Program-made: the position numbers and the translations under genes | NCBI GenBank assembly: GCA_022385805.1 | Contig: MU277719.1 | Span: 62,001-126,000 of the forward strand | DNA length: 64,000 bases | Direction of reading: 5' to 3' | From: Pilatotrama ljubarskyi | Taxonomy: Eukaryota > Basidiomycota > Agaricomycetes > Polyporales > Polyporaceae | In this document: one piece after another, positions 1 through 10,745 of the stretch | Layout of the letters: each line of letters starts with the position of its first letter | Position numbering within the stretch: position 1 is the first letter of the stretch | The notes under the pieces: generated by a model | Told to the model about the DNA's origin: nothing | Database searches by the model: none | Seen by the model: only the letters and a program-made list of their open reading frames with translations

Positions 1-793
1 TAAGGACTGGCACTCACGTCCTGTCATGGTAGTGCCCGTTGTCGGCCGGATGTCCCCGAGCAATACTCCGAGATGCCGCAGAGAGGGAGCAAACGAGGGC
101 ACGCCGGGCCAACTGGGTAAGGAAGTCGACGGCAAACGTTCACTCCCTGGCCGCAGATCGAGCGACTCGAGCGATACGCCAGCGTAGTCGGTCAACAGTT
201 CCAGCGATGATACCAGCCACGGGAGTGCTACGGGCGGTATGCAACCCCGGACGATCGAGAACTCCTTCAGTTTCCACTGCGCTGGAGTGCTTGGATCGAA
301 CAGGCGCTCCGTGATGTCTTGGTCGTCCTGACCGTCATCGTGGATGCCTAGGTTCTCTATATAGAGAATCTCCAGTCCGGGGACGTCGTAAGCCATAGCC
401 AGCATATGAGAAAGGATTTTCCTGCGGCCGTTGAAGTTACACAGTCTCAGTGCGCGGAGGTTGGGGAACCGCGCGATTATAGGCCTGAAGTTGTTTCTGT
501 GCCATGCGGGCCCCGCGGAGTGGAGAGCAGTGACTCTGGGGGGCGTTCAGCGAGAGCGAGCGCACGTACGGCGCAATGTCCGGGTTGTCCTTGAGGATGT
601 TAACAAATCCCCCGCTACGCGGCTGGTTAACGCCGCGGTCGTTCATAGACAGGGCGACGTCCCGCCAGATGTAGACGCGAGAGACGGGGAGGAGAGCACG
701 GCATGTGAGGGCGCATGCGGAGAGCGAGGGTATGTCGCCGTCCAAAAAGCCGATTGTACGCTCGATTGTCTCGACCGGCAGGCGCAGCGGCAC
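1..793 (-). CDS. F-box/LRR-like protein, 3'-partial, with an apparent frameshift
   Basis: The N-terminus reads as a basidiomycete F-box motif (LPVETIERTIGFL, then SLSACALTCRALLPVSR and IWRDVAL). This predicts an SCF ubiquitin-ligase substrate adaptor. The frame opened by the ATG at 793 stops at 437. From about 540 leftwards, a second frame on the same strand carries the expected LRR-like continuation (ARFPNLRALRLCNFNGRRK, then GLEILYIENLGIHDDG) down to a GTGAGT donor near 17. The two frames meet at a run of six G at 538-543 with no intron signals. Removing one base would join them, so this is either a sequencing indel or a real lesion. The 3' end lies outside the window. The family is clear; whether the gene is functional is not. 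Confidence 0.7.
538..543. other. G6 homopolymer at the F-box frame break
   Basis: This six-base run (CCCCCC on the coding strand) sits exactly where the F-box frame and the LRR-like frame would join if it were one base shorter. No GT-AG pair flanks it. It is the likely site of an indel. Confidence 0.6.
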
Positions 794-1460
794 GATGAAA
801 ACTGGCAGGTGAACAGACCACTCGACGCGAGGGGACCCCGACTGTAGGCAAGCGAGCCGCGAGCCGTCTCGATATTTACAGTATCTTGGCGGTGAACGGG
901 CTGGTGACGGCGAGAATCAACGCAGTTGTTCGCAAGTGTGGCAGAATAGGCGGGAACTTCACGTACCGCCACTGTCCCCTCATGAACGTAACTGCCAGAC
1001 CGAATTCGAGGGTACGGAGTGAGGCCTGAGGATGCGAGTTGCTGTACTGACGAGCCCTGGGCCACCGTCTTGCAGTTCGTGCCGGTGCTTACATACAAGG
1101 CTCGGGACCGTGACGGTGCAGTGACGTCGCAGTTCTACGTCAACGTATCCCATACAGTAACAGTACCCACCACTCTTATACTTATACAGGACTGCCACCT
1201 TACATGTATATTTACTATTTACCGCCTCTTCTTCGCAATTGTCGGACTGGCTGCTTTTGGGTGATAGTAAGGCAGGGGACAGGGGAGAGTCACCGGTCGA
1301 AGGGTGACCAAAATCAGTTTGCACGCCGACATAGCGGACCGGTCATCAGACAATTTGATGGCTCCTAGCCACCGCATTCCCTCCCGCTTTCACTGGGGAC
1401 GTGAGACGCTATACCACACGATGTCAGAATAGGGCAAGCGGTTCACGGAGATCGCCAGTC
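794..1460. other. Intergenic region, no gene seen
   Basis: This is the upstream region of the F-box gene and the downstream region of the dioxygenase-family gene. No reading frame with family resemblance or splice-joined coding potential was found on either strand. Confidence 0.5.
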
Positions 1461-2134
1461 TCACCGCTTGAGCATGTTGACGTTCAATGGGAAGGGTTTG
1501 CCCATCCAAGTCGCAAGCTCAGTGTGGTCCTTGTAAGCGTCACCCGTGTTTGGATGGACGAGAACTCTGGGAGACAGGGAATACGATCAGTGAAGCTATT
1601 GCTCCCAGTATGCAGTGCGCTCACGAGAGAGGGCCGCGGTTGACAGCAAGCCAAGAGAAGAAAGTGCCGGTTTGGTGAGGGTTGAAGACGTTCACCTCAA
1701 ACATGGGGACCGGGTGAGGACCGACAGGCTTATCCCACAGTCGATAGATGCGAAACTGGAGTCGATCGGGTGTCAGTAGGTATGTGCGCAGGTGCTCTGG
1801 AGTCTGGACGCAGGCGTGCCTCTGGAAATTCCCGGCGGATGCGCTCATGCAGCTCTGCTGCGTATTTGGCCTCCTCTGGCGCGTTCGGCAAGTAATAAAC
1901 TATACAGCGCACTCGAATCAGCTCACCAGAGCGTGGTTCGATAGGGGAGAATGCCTCACTATGGAAGTCGAACCCGTTGTTCGAGGATTTGATTGGTGCG
2001 GGGAACTCGTCATATGCAGACGAGCGTGGACCGGGCGGGTTATAGTAGGACTTGCCATCCGCGTTGAAGGTCGTGGGCAAGGGTTCTGCGTTCTCGAAGC
2101 CTTCAAGCGGCGACTTGTACTCGTAATCTGTCAT
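1461..2134 (-). CDS. DOPA 4,5-dioxygenase-family protein
   Basis: Three exons (2134-1820, 1755-1625, 1566-1461) join in frame to a 183-aa protein. After a roughly 70-residue leader comes the family core: RVRCIVYYLPNAPEEAKYA, then LWDKPVGPHPVPMFEV, then GTFFSWLAVNRGPLS and VLVHPNTGD. The histidines in GPHPxPMFEV and VHPNT are the family's metal-site candidates. Characterised members cleave the DOPA ring extradiolically on the way to betalain-type pigments (Amanita DODA). Many fungi without betalains have homologues, so the substrate here is unknown. The first intron has to start with GC, because an FPE-to-FRIYRLWD join is needed. The second is GT-AG. The gene is divergent from MZT1. Confidence 0.88.
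1756..1819 (-). other. GC-AG intron in the DOPA-dioxygenase-family gene
   Basis: This 64-nt intron reads GAG|GCACGC ... TACTGAC ... CTCCAG|TTT on the minus strand. The flanking codons join as EFPE-FRIYRLWD, as expected for the family. No GT donor nearby keeps the frame. Confidence 0.7.
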
Positions 2135-2576
2135 AGCTGAAGTAGCTGCGGGAGATCAAGGTTCAGCAGTACTAGTGCAGAAGTGGATGGGACGTCGATG
2201 TCCGTTGCTTAGATGGTGCGCACGATGGGCCGTCGTTCTTATGTGGGCTGTACTGGAGCGGTGAATAATCAATCACGAAGGTTCACACTGGATGAATACG
2301 CAAAGGCGGCTTCGCCAGGCGTGCTCTCAACATGCTTGGGTCAGGCAGCCTACGAAAGGAGGGGAAAGACTCATACGATATGACTAAGCAGAGGACGCGC
2401 TGGCCACGCGCCTCGCGACGCGGTGTGTTCCTGTGTGTACGCGCTCCCGCCACCTCACGCGCCTCATGATCACGGTTCACCAGTCTCGTTGATGCACCGG
2501 TGGAGACCCCTCTTCGCTGAGGCGTCCAACAACTTTGCTTTTCACACTCTAGGGAAATCAGACGAGGTCTAGAACC
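2135..2576. other. Divergent intergenic region between the dioxygenase-family gene and MZT1
   Basis: About 440 nt contain the 5' regions of two divergent genes. No TATA box or additional gene is evident. Confidence 0.5.
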
Positions 2577-2919
2577 ATGTCAACAAGAGAGGCTGATCGT
2601 ATCTCGGCTGCCGAAGAGACCTTGAACAGTACGCCTCCCTCCCATACTTGTGCAGCCAACGTTTTGACTTTGCGACTTAGCCCTCTTCGACATTTCGCAG
2701 CTATTGAACACAGGCCTTGACAAGGAAACTCTCGCCACATGCGTGAGTCTCATTGAAAGCGGCGTAAACCCCGAAGCATTGGCGGTATGTCTTCGTTTCT
2801 GCTGAACATTGCTGGGTCGGAGTCCCTCATGACGAGATCACTATCGAAAGGCAGTGATACAGGAGCTGAGGCGCGAGAGTGCAGCAACGAAGGCGACCCG
2901 GGCGCCCAATGGTCGATAG
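2577..2919 (+). CDS. MZT1: Mitotic-spindle organizing protein 1 (MOZART1)
   Basis: Three small exons, 2577-2628, 2681-2784 and 2851-2919, splice in phase (donors GTACGC and GTATGT, acceptors TTAG and AAAG) into a 74-aa protein. The core [20 protein letters not shown], followed by GVNPEALA and AVIQELRRE, is the MOZART1 signature. This small helical protein binds the N-termini of gamma-tubulin complex GCP subunits and helps recruit and activate the complex at microtubule-organising centres. The length matches the family (about 70-80 aa). No exon is long enough to stand out as an open reading frame, so the gene is easily missed. It lies in tandem upstream of SF3B1. Confidence 0.93.
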
Positions 2920-3355
2920 CCATGACGCACGGTACATGGAGGAGTTTGGTGTACGATGGGGTTGAAAGGGATCGCTCAGTGTACCGGCAACCAGGGAGCG
3001 TGTAAATCCATTGCGTACCGATGTTTACGCTTACGTATCGTCTGAATCGGTTTCGTGTCACCAGAGCCTGTACTATATAGTAGTATTCTGACGTATACAG
3101 GAGGTGCATTGTGCAGGACAGACTACAGTACAGTGCGGAGAGGGATACTGAATGGCCGGGCACCTACACAGTACAGTAGAGCCTCCTCAAGTGTTGCCAT
3201 GTATAGAGCGGACATTTGGATCGGAGACTGAATATTGCAGCACCGCTGTGGCACCATTTACTCAGCACCTTCGTGGACCGTGTGGGCGCAAACGCTCATC
3301 TCCTCAGCACCACTCTTACCAACACCCTTCCATTCCCTTGCTCTCCCCCACCATC
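2920..3355. promoter_or_regulatory. MZT1-SF3B1 intergenic region with a TATA-like palindrome
   Basis: About 435 nt separate two tandem genes. They contain a perfect 12-nt palindrome, TACTATATAGTA, at 3071-3082. It could be a TATA element about 275 nt upstream of the SF3B1 start. A C/T-rich stretch precedes the ATG. Promoter function is inference. Confidence 0.3.
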
Positions 3356-6300
3356 ATGGCTTCTCCAAGGTCACCGCGACTCGTTGACTCCTTCACCGCA
3401 CCAAAGGAAGTGCTGCAGGAGTTCGCAGAAATGGCAGAGGAAGAAGACATCGACCCTTTCGCTGAGACGGCCTCGAAGCGGCAGATCGCTGCTCGCCAGT
3501 CTGACTACCACAACCGGAGGTTCAACCGTCAAGCACACGACAGCGCGGATGTCTTCAAGGCTGTTGCGGAGGGCCAAGATGTGGAGGGTGGATACAAGGA
3601 GGCGATGAGGTTGCAGCGTCTGGAGAAGGAGGAGGAACGGGTCAGGAGGGCGATTGAGGAGAAGGAGAAGGAGGCACGGGAGGAAGGACAGTCGAAGATG
3701 GACCTCGACAAGACTCCGCCTCGCGAGGAGCTCGAGGAGGCGCAGAAGGAGCTCGCCGCCATGCAGGGCACGAAGCGCAAGCGGCGCTGGGACGTCGAGG
3801 AGCCCGCCAAGGAGGAGGACAAGGAGAACAAGGGTGAGTGGTCAAAAGAGGCTCTCGAGGGCGCTGCGCCGAAGAAGCGGCGTTCTAGATGGGATGCGAC
3901 TCCCGCCGACGTCGCGGCCGAAACCCCCAGCGGGAAGAGGTCGCGTTGGGACCAGGCACCCGCTGCTGCCCCGGAGGTGCCCATGACCCCCATCATAATG
4001 AATGCACCTGGCTTCATGCACGAGGACAAGCACAATCGTTACCTCACCGATGAAGAGCTCGATGCTCTCCTGCCTTCCTCCGGGTACGCCATTGTCACTC
4101 CCCCTCCTGGCTATGCTCCGCTCGTCCGACCACCGAAATTGTCCGCTACGCCTGTCACCGACATCGGGGGTTTCCAGATTCAAGAGAGTTCTGATGCTGC
4201 GGCTGCTGCTGCCGCCGCCGGTCTGGCACCCGAGCTGCCGACCGAGATCCCTGGCGTCGGCAACCTCGCATTCTTCAAGGCGGAAGACGCTCAGTACTTT
4301 GCGAAGATCCTCAAGGAGGAAGACGAGACGGAGCTCTCGGTGGACGAGATGAAGGAGCGCAAGATCATGCGATTGCTCTTGAAGATCAAGAACGGTACTC
4401 CTCCCGTCCGAAAGACTGCGCTCCGTCAAATAACGGACAAAGCCCGGGAGTTCGGCGCTGGTCCGCTCTTCGACAAGATTCTCCCCTTGCTCATGGAGCG
4501 GACGCTGGAGGATCAGGAGCGGCATCTGCTGGTTAAGGTCATCGACCGTGTCCTGTACAAGCTCGACGACCTCGTCCGACCCTACGTCCACAAGATTCTC
4601 GTTGTCATCGAGCCTCTACTCATTGATGAGGACTACTACGCTCGTGTCGAGGGTCGCGAGATCATCTCTAACCTGTCTAAGGCGGCCGGTCTCGCACACA
4701 TGATCTCTACCATGCGGCCTGATATCGACCATGCCGACGAATATGTTCGCAACACCACCGCTCGTGCGTTCTCCGTCGTCGCCTCTGCTCTCGGTATCCC
4801 GTCGCTGCTGCCCTTCCTCAAGGCAGTCTGCAGGAGTAAGAAGTCCTGGCAAGCCCGCCACACCGGTATTCGTATCGTGCAGCAAATCGCCATCATGATG
4901 GGTTGCGCCGTCCTGCCTCACTTGCGGAACCTCGTCGACTGCATCGCGCACGGTCTACAGGACGAGCAGACGAAGGTCCGGACGATGACCGCGCTTGCCT
5001 TGGCTGCACTCGCGGAGGCTGCCGCTCCTTACGGTATCGAGTCCTTTGACAACGTGCTGAAGCCCTTGTGGGTCGGTATCCGTCTACACCGCGGTAAGAG
5101 CTTGGCGGCCTTCCTGAAGGCGATCGGCTTCATTCTGCCCCTCATGGACCCCGAGTACGTCCAGTACTACATCAAGGAGGTCACCATCATCCTCATTCGC
5201 GAGTTCCAAACGTCGGACGAGGAGATGAAGAAGATCGTCTTGAAGGTCGTGCAGCAGTGCGCGGCGACGGAGGGCGTCACCCCGCAGTACATTAAGCAGG
5301 ACATCCTCCCGGACTTCTTCAAGGCGTTCTGGGTACGCCGCATGGCGCTCGACCGCCGGAACTACCGCCAGGTTGTCGAGACGACCGTCGAGCTTGCGCA
5401 GAAGGCTGGTGTTGCGGAGATCGTAGGGCGCATCGTGAACGACCTCAAGGACGAGGCGGAGCCGTACAGGAAGATGGTCATGGAGACGATCACGAAGGTC
5501 GTCGCATCCCTTGGTGCCTCCGACATTGATGAGCGTCTGGAGGTCCGCCTGGTCGATGGTATAATCTACGCCTTCCAGGAGCAGACAACGGAAGACCAGG
5601 TCATGCTGGACGGTTTCGGTACCGTCGTCAACGCCCTCGGTACGTGTTCATCTCTGCTCTTGTTTGGGGTCATACTGACCGAGCCTTGCAGGCATTCGCG
5701 TCAAGCCATACCTGACGCAGATCGTCTCCACTATCCTGTGGCGTCTGAACAACAAGAGCGCCAAGGTCCGCCAGCAAGCCGCCGACCTTACGACGCGCCT
5801 GGCTGTGGTAATCAAGCAGTGCGGTGAGGACCAGCTCCTCAGCAAGCTTGGACTCGTGCTCTTCGAGCAGCTCGGTGAGGAATATCCCGACACGCTGGGT
5901 AGTATCATCGCTGCCGAAGGTGCCATTGCGAACGTCGTCGGTATGACGCAGATGAACCCTCCTGTCAAGGATCTCTGTAAGTCTTAAGGTTTCTGTGTCA
6001 CGTCCGGTTTGCTAACTATCGTTCACAGTGCCTCGTATGACTCCCATCCTCCGTAACCGTCACGAGAAGGTGCAGGAGGCGACCATCAACTTGATTGGCC
6101 GTATCGCCGATCGTGGCGCCGAGTTCGTCCCCGCGAGAGAGTGGATGCGTATCTGCTTCGAGCTCCTCGACCTGCTCAAGGCGCACAAGAAGGGTATCCG
6201 TCGTGCGGCGGTCAACTCGTTTGGTTACATCGCCAAGAGCTTGGGTCCCCAGGACGTGCTCCAGGTGCTGCTCACGAACTTGCGCGTCCAAGAGCGTCAA

Positions 6301-6953
6301 AGTCGTGTCTGCAGTACGGTCGCTATTGCCATCGTGGCGGAGACTTGCGGACGTGAGTGATAAACTGTATCTTATCGGAGTTCTTTTCACTGACGTACTT
6401 TCTAGCGTTCACCTGCATCCCCGCCATCCTGAACGAGTACCGCACGGCGGAGCTGAACGTCCGCACGGGATGTTTGAAGGCGCTCTCCTTCGTCTTCGAG
6501 TATGTCGGGCCTCAGTCAGCATACTACGCCGACTCCGTCGTCACGATGTTGGAAGACGCGCTTACCGACCGCGACCTTGTCCACCGTCAGACGGCGAGCA
6601 CTATCGTGAAGCATCTCGCGCTTGGCGTCGCCGGTTTGGGTTGCGAGGACTCTATGCTTCACCTCATGAACCTCGTATGGCCCAACTGCTTCGAGACGTC
6701 TCCCCACGTCATCGGCGCGGTGATGGAAGCCATTGAGGCGATGCGCGTCACGCTCGGCCCTGGTGTGCTTCTGAGCTACACCTTGCAGGGTCTCTTCCAC
6801 CCCGCGCGGAAGGTCCGCGAGGTCTACTGGCGGATCTACAACTCACTCTACCTCGGCGCTGCCGATGCGCTCGTGCCGTTCTACCCCGACTTAGGAGAGC
6901 TGAGCGAGGGCCAAAACGTCTACGATCGTCATCCTCTGCAGATGTTCATCTGA
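3356..6953 (+). CDS. SF3B1: Splicing factor 3B subunit 1 (U2 snRNP SF3b155/Prp10)
   Basis: Four exons (3356-5639, 5692-5976, 6029-6352, 6406-6953) with 52-53-nt introns give a 1146-aa protein. The N-terminal part has three U2AF-ligand-type motifs (KRRWD, RSRWD, RSRWD) and a p14-binding-like segment ([15 protein letters not shown]). The rest is the HEAT-repeat superhelix, ending in the family C-terminus ([20 protein letters not shown]). SF3B1 holds the branch-site adenosine/U2 duplex in the spliceosome. The lysine equivalent to human K700 is present (DEQTKVRT, residue 540), as are the arginine in EYVRNTTAR and the histidine in ARHTG. The human K666 position is arginine (TGIR). The start was chosen at MASPRS because the frame upstream of it is unlike the family. 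The protein is shorter than the human one (1304 aa), mainly at the N-terminus. Confidence 0.98.
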
Positions 6954-7185
6954 GCGGCGGTATTGTTATGTTGTACGATAGGTCTGTGCTCTGTATGCGT
7001 ACTCTAGGACTTGCTTCTCAAATTATGGTATTGGCTATTCGTTTCCTGAAAGTTGTGCGTGCATGATCGCTCCGAGTGGTCGACCAGTCGAGCCATTCCA
7101 AATGATAGCGCCAGGCCACAAGTCAAAAAGGTATGCATTCCAAGGGCAACCGATAAAATACGATACGATCCAACACTCATGTACA

Positions 7186-10100
7186 TCATGATCCGCCCGT
7201 CAGCCCAGGAGGGAAGCCAGCAAAGTCTACTTGATCTTGCACAGGACGTCCCGCGACATTGAATGAGATGCGCAGTCGTAGACGAACGTTGGCCTGGAAT
7301 GAGAGGGGGGATGAGCATGTATCATGGTACAGTGATGACGAAATCAGAGTACTCACGCCGACTGGAGCGAGCACGCGCATCTCTTGTGTCTCTAGGCGTC
7401 CGGGATGGACGTCCGGACTAGAGATGGGTGCCATCTGCAGTTGTTGAGACTAGACCGAGCACGACCAGTCGGTCAGTGTCTCAATATCACTCCATGCAAT
7501 GTCAATGCTCACCTTCGGTACAGCGGCCTGAAAGTTGAGCCCCGTAAGGACATTGCTACCCGTCGCTGCGAACTGCGCGAGGATGCGAACAAGGCCGGGC
7601 CGCGTCGGCGACGTCTGCGGCGTCAACGTTATCCGCAACTCGTTCTTGTCGTATGCTGTGTATCCTGTCGGCGCCGGGGCATGCGCGGGTGGTGGCGACG
7701 TGGCCTGTGGCACAGGAGGGGAGGGCGCGGCAGCGGGAGCAGCGGCGCCGAATAGCGACGCCTGTGTAGCATAGGGAGGTGCTGCTGCCGTGGCTGCTGG
7801 GGCTGCTGCAGGTGCCGATGGAGAGTCGAAGAGCCCGAGGATGTCTTGTGCGATGTTGCGCTGGGCAGGCGCTGGGGCGGGCGAGCCAGTTGTCGCAGGT
7901 GCGGACGGCGCGGAGCTGCCGAATATTTCCGCGAGCAGGTCTTGCGTGGCTGGGACTGCAGGCTGTCCGTTTGTAGCGGGTGCGCTAGAGATGTCGTCAC
8001 CCAGAAGGTCGGCCTGGGAACGAGGTGGTAAGATACTCATACAGGTCTGAAGCATGCACGATTACGCTTACGTCCTTGCCTGGCTGCACGGACCCGACAG
8101 GCTTGTTCTCGCTGACTACAGGCAGTTAGTCGCACTATCACCGACGACGAGCACTCATAACTTACCAACACCAAGCACGGTCGCCTTCAATTCTGGCGCT
8201 GGCATGCGCTCCAGCACTCCAGAGCGGATTTCTCCGAGGTCGAACAGACGCGCGAACTCGACTGCGCGCTGCTGGAGCTCCAGCTCCGGACTGGTCGTGT
8301 ATGACAATAGCAGGTTCTGTATTCGCTCTTGCTGCGCGGGGGACGTTGTAGGCCGCGCGGAAATCTTGGTGATCGCGGTCAGGACGAATTGGCGCGTGAG
8401 GTAGTTCGCGTATGGAGAGTCGAGGACAGATACGAGGAGATCGATGATCTCCTTGTCAGTGATCTATGGGTGACTCCGAATCAGAGAGGGTTGCTTCGGA
8501 AGCACGGTGGGTTACTCACGGGCTTGGGCTGCTCTTCATCTACCAGGCCGCCCTCAAGGATGATTTCGCTGTACTCGCCGATCACCCATGTCGCAGCGAG
8601 AGTGAGAGACTCTTGCGAGATGTCCGCACGGAGAGAGGAGTACAGCTTCGAAGCGGTGTATGCTTGCAGTTCCGGCGTATGCGCGACCAGTCGGATGAAC
8701 GCAGATAGGATCTCTTCCCTCACGAAATTGCCAGCCTACAGCGCGCATGATTCATCCGATGGATCCGTGTGGAGTGAAGCGCACCACCTACCAACTTCAA
8801 GACGCGCAGCACGGTATCGATGTGCCAGCGCTTGTTGGGCGCGAAGCGCTCCGCCGCGAGACAGATCTGCGTCGTCATTCCGAGCTTGAACTCATCATCC
8901 GCGACCTCGAGGAAGGCGAGCAGCTCGCGGATGAGGATGCGGACGTTCTGCTCGTTGATCAATGCGTAAGAAAGCTCTAGCGCCCGCCGGCGAATGGAAA
9001 TATCGCCGTCGCGCAGACAGTCCAGGATGATGTTGCGATGCCGCTGGACGGCGTTCGTGTCGATCGCGACCACCTTGTTTAGCGTATTAAGCGCGACGTA
9101 TCTAGAACCCGTAGAGCGTAAGATATTTCAACTAGCAGAGACGCGTGGGCAGAGGCACGTACCGAATGTTGTTGTCCCGGTTGCTCAAGAACTTGCCCAA
9201 GATGTTGATCGCCATTACTCGTAGTCCGCTGTCCGCTTCGATCTCGAGCACTGTCATGACGGTCTCATACAGGATAGAGTTTCCAACGTTCTTGGACGAA
9301 TCTGTGTTTGTTGCAACCTACGCAAAAGCAAGCGTTCACATCCCAATCGAACGCAATGTAACGCGCAGGCCCACCTGCGCCAAGATGTCGTTCATGGTCT
9401 CGCTGGCCCTCGCATCTCCCCGACCCAAGAGACGCATTAGACGCAAGATCTTGACCTGGAGGAAGGGATCCGTGATTCCAGAGACGTCATGTTCCGGGCT
9501 GTAGCCAGTGGTGACGAGGGACTTGAGATGGCGAACCAACAACGGCACGGCCTACCAAACCAATGTTCACGTCAAGAAGGTGCAAGGCACGGATAGAAAC
9601 GACACGTACGTTGCGGAACTCCTCTAGGCAAGTCGAATCAATCTGGCACAGCTCCGTGACAAGGGTGATCGCGGTCAGCAGGACACCATGGTTGCGATCG
9701 GCCAGTAGGTTCTTCGCTTTTGTGACGAAGTGATCTGCGAGGTCGGGAACTTTTCGTACAACCCGGAGCGCACACAGTGCAGCCTTGAGCAGTAGTGTGA
9801 GGCAAAGCTCCAGGAGTAATAGAAGCCTAGCGCACCTTCTTGCGGATGTAGGTATTGCTCGAACCCAACAACTTCTCTATCTCGTTGGCTAGATCTCGTG
9901 ACATCTCCTCCGATGCGATATCCGCGAAGGTGCAGAGAGCGAGTCCGACAGCATACATGTTGGCGTGGTTCATATCACTACGGGCGTGTGAGCAAGTGTC
10001 CAGCAGCAGTGGAGCAAGGTGTACGCACTTCTTCAGCGAGTTCGTCACAAGCGTTAGGACCTCCTGGCTTTCGTCCAAAAGCAACATAATTCCCAGATAG

Positions 10101-10450
10101 CCAAGGCGTTTGTCTGCGAAGCGGGGGCTCGCTACGAGCTTGAGGCACTCGATTTGGCCAAAGTGGGCCTCGAAGCCGAGCATGTGGATGTAGAGGAGCT
10201 TGGCGACATTGTTATGCCTTGCATACGAGTCCTCTTCACGAAACGATGCGCGAATCGCAGCGGACTCTTGTTTGATGAGGGCCCGCTCGTCTGCGACAGT
10301 CTAGCATTCGGATGAGCACACCCGCCTGGCATTTAATTGGAATTGCTCGCCTTGCATGCCCGGATGCCCTTGATCAAGGCTGCTCAGCGTGTCAGATATG
10401 TCAAACACTGAGCACACGGCGTACATACCCTTGAGATTGTGGTAGGGCAT
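7186..10450 (-). CDS. APL4: AP-1 clathrin adaptor complex, gamma subunit (gamma-adaptin)
   Basis: Many short exons on the minus strand spell gamma-adaptin from the start [17 protein letters not shown]. The trunk follows ([82 protein letters not shown]). An Ala/Pro-rich hinge precedes the C-terminal GAE ear ([34 protein letters not shown]). AP-1 packages clathrin-coated vesicles at the trans-Golgi and endosomes, and the ear recruits accessory proteins. The first exon is only 22 nt. The second intron (10301-10350) needs a GC donor. The last intron lies inside the ear just after VLAPVG. The gene converges on SF3B1 and diverges from the forkhead gene. Exact internal exon borders were not all resolved. 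Confidence 0.95.
10301..10350 (-). other. GC-AG intron in the AP-1 gamma gene
   Basis: This 50-nt intron reads AAG|GCGAGC ... GCTAG|ACT on the minus strand and joins IRACK to [10 protein letters not shown] as in all gamma-adaptins. Reading on from AAG meets a stop codon after five codons, before any usable GT. Confidence 0.65.
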
Positions 10451-10745
10451 CCTGCGGAGGACGAGCGGCGGAGTGGTGGACGGTCTCTGCCTTTGGCGGC
10501 TCCTGCACTCGACTACTACGCACAGCTACCGAGTCTCAGGAATAAGCATTATTTACTGCTGTAACCCTGTAAGGATAATCAGAGAGTGTTGATAAGACCC
10601 CTGGGGCCAATGACGCCGGCCAAAGATATTACATAATCCGATAAGATCGTGACCCAGTCGGGCAAGTGCAGTGGTCGCGCCTCGCGCTCTCCGCTCTCTC
10701 TTCCTTCTACCATCCACTCTGACACCTCTCTTCCCGGTGCCCGCC

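Noticed and set aside
353..368. 16-nt perfect palindrome TTCTCTATATAGAGAA
   Set aside because: It lies within the LRR-like coding frame (ILYIEN) of the F-box gene, so a regulatory role is unlikely. It could be chance.
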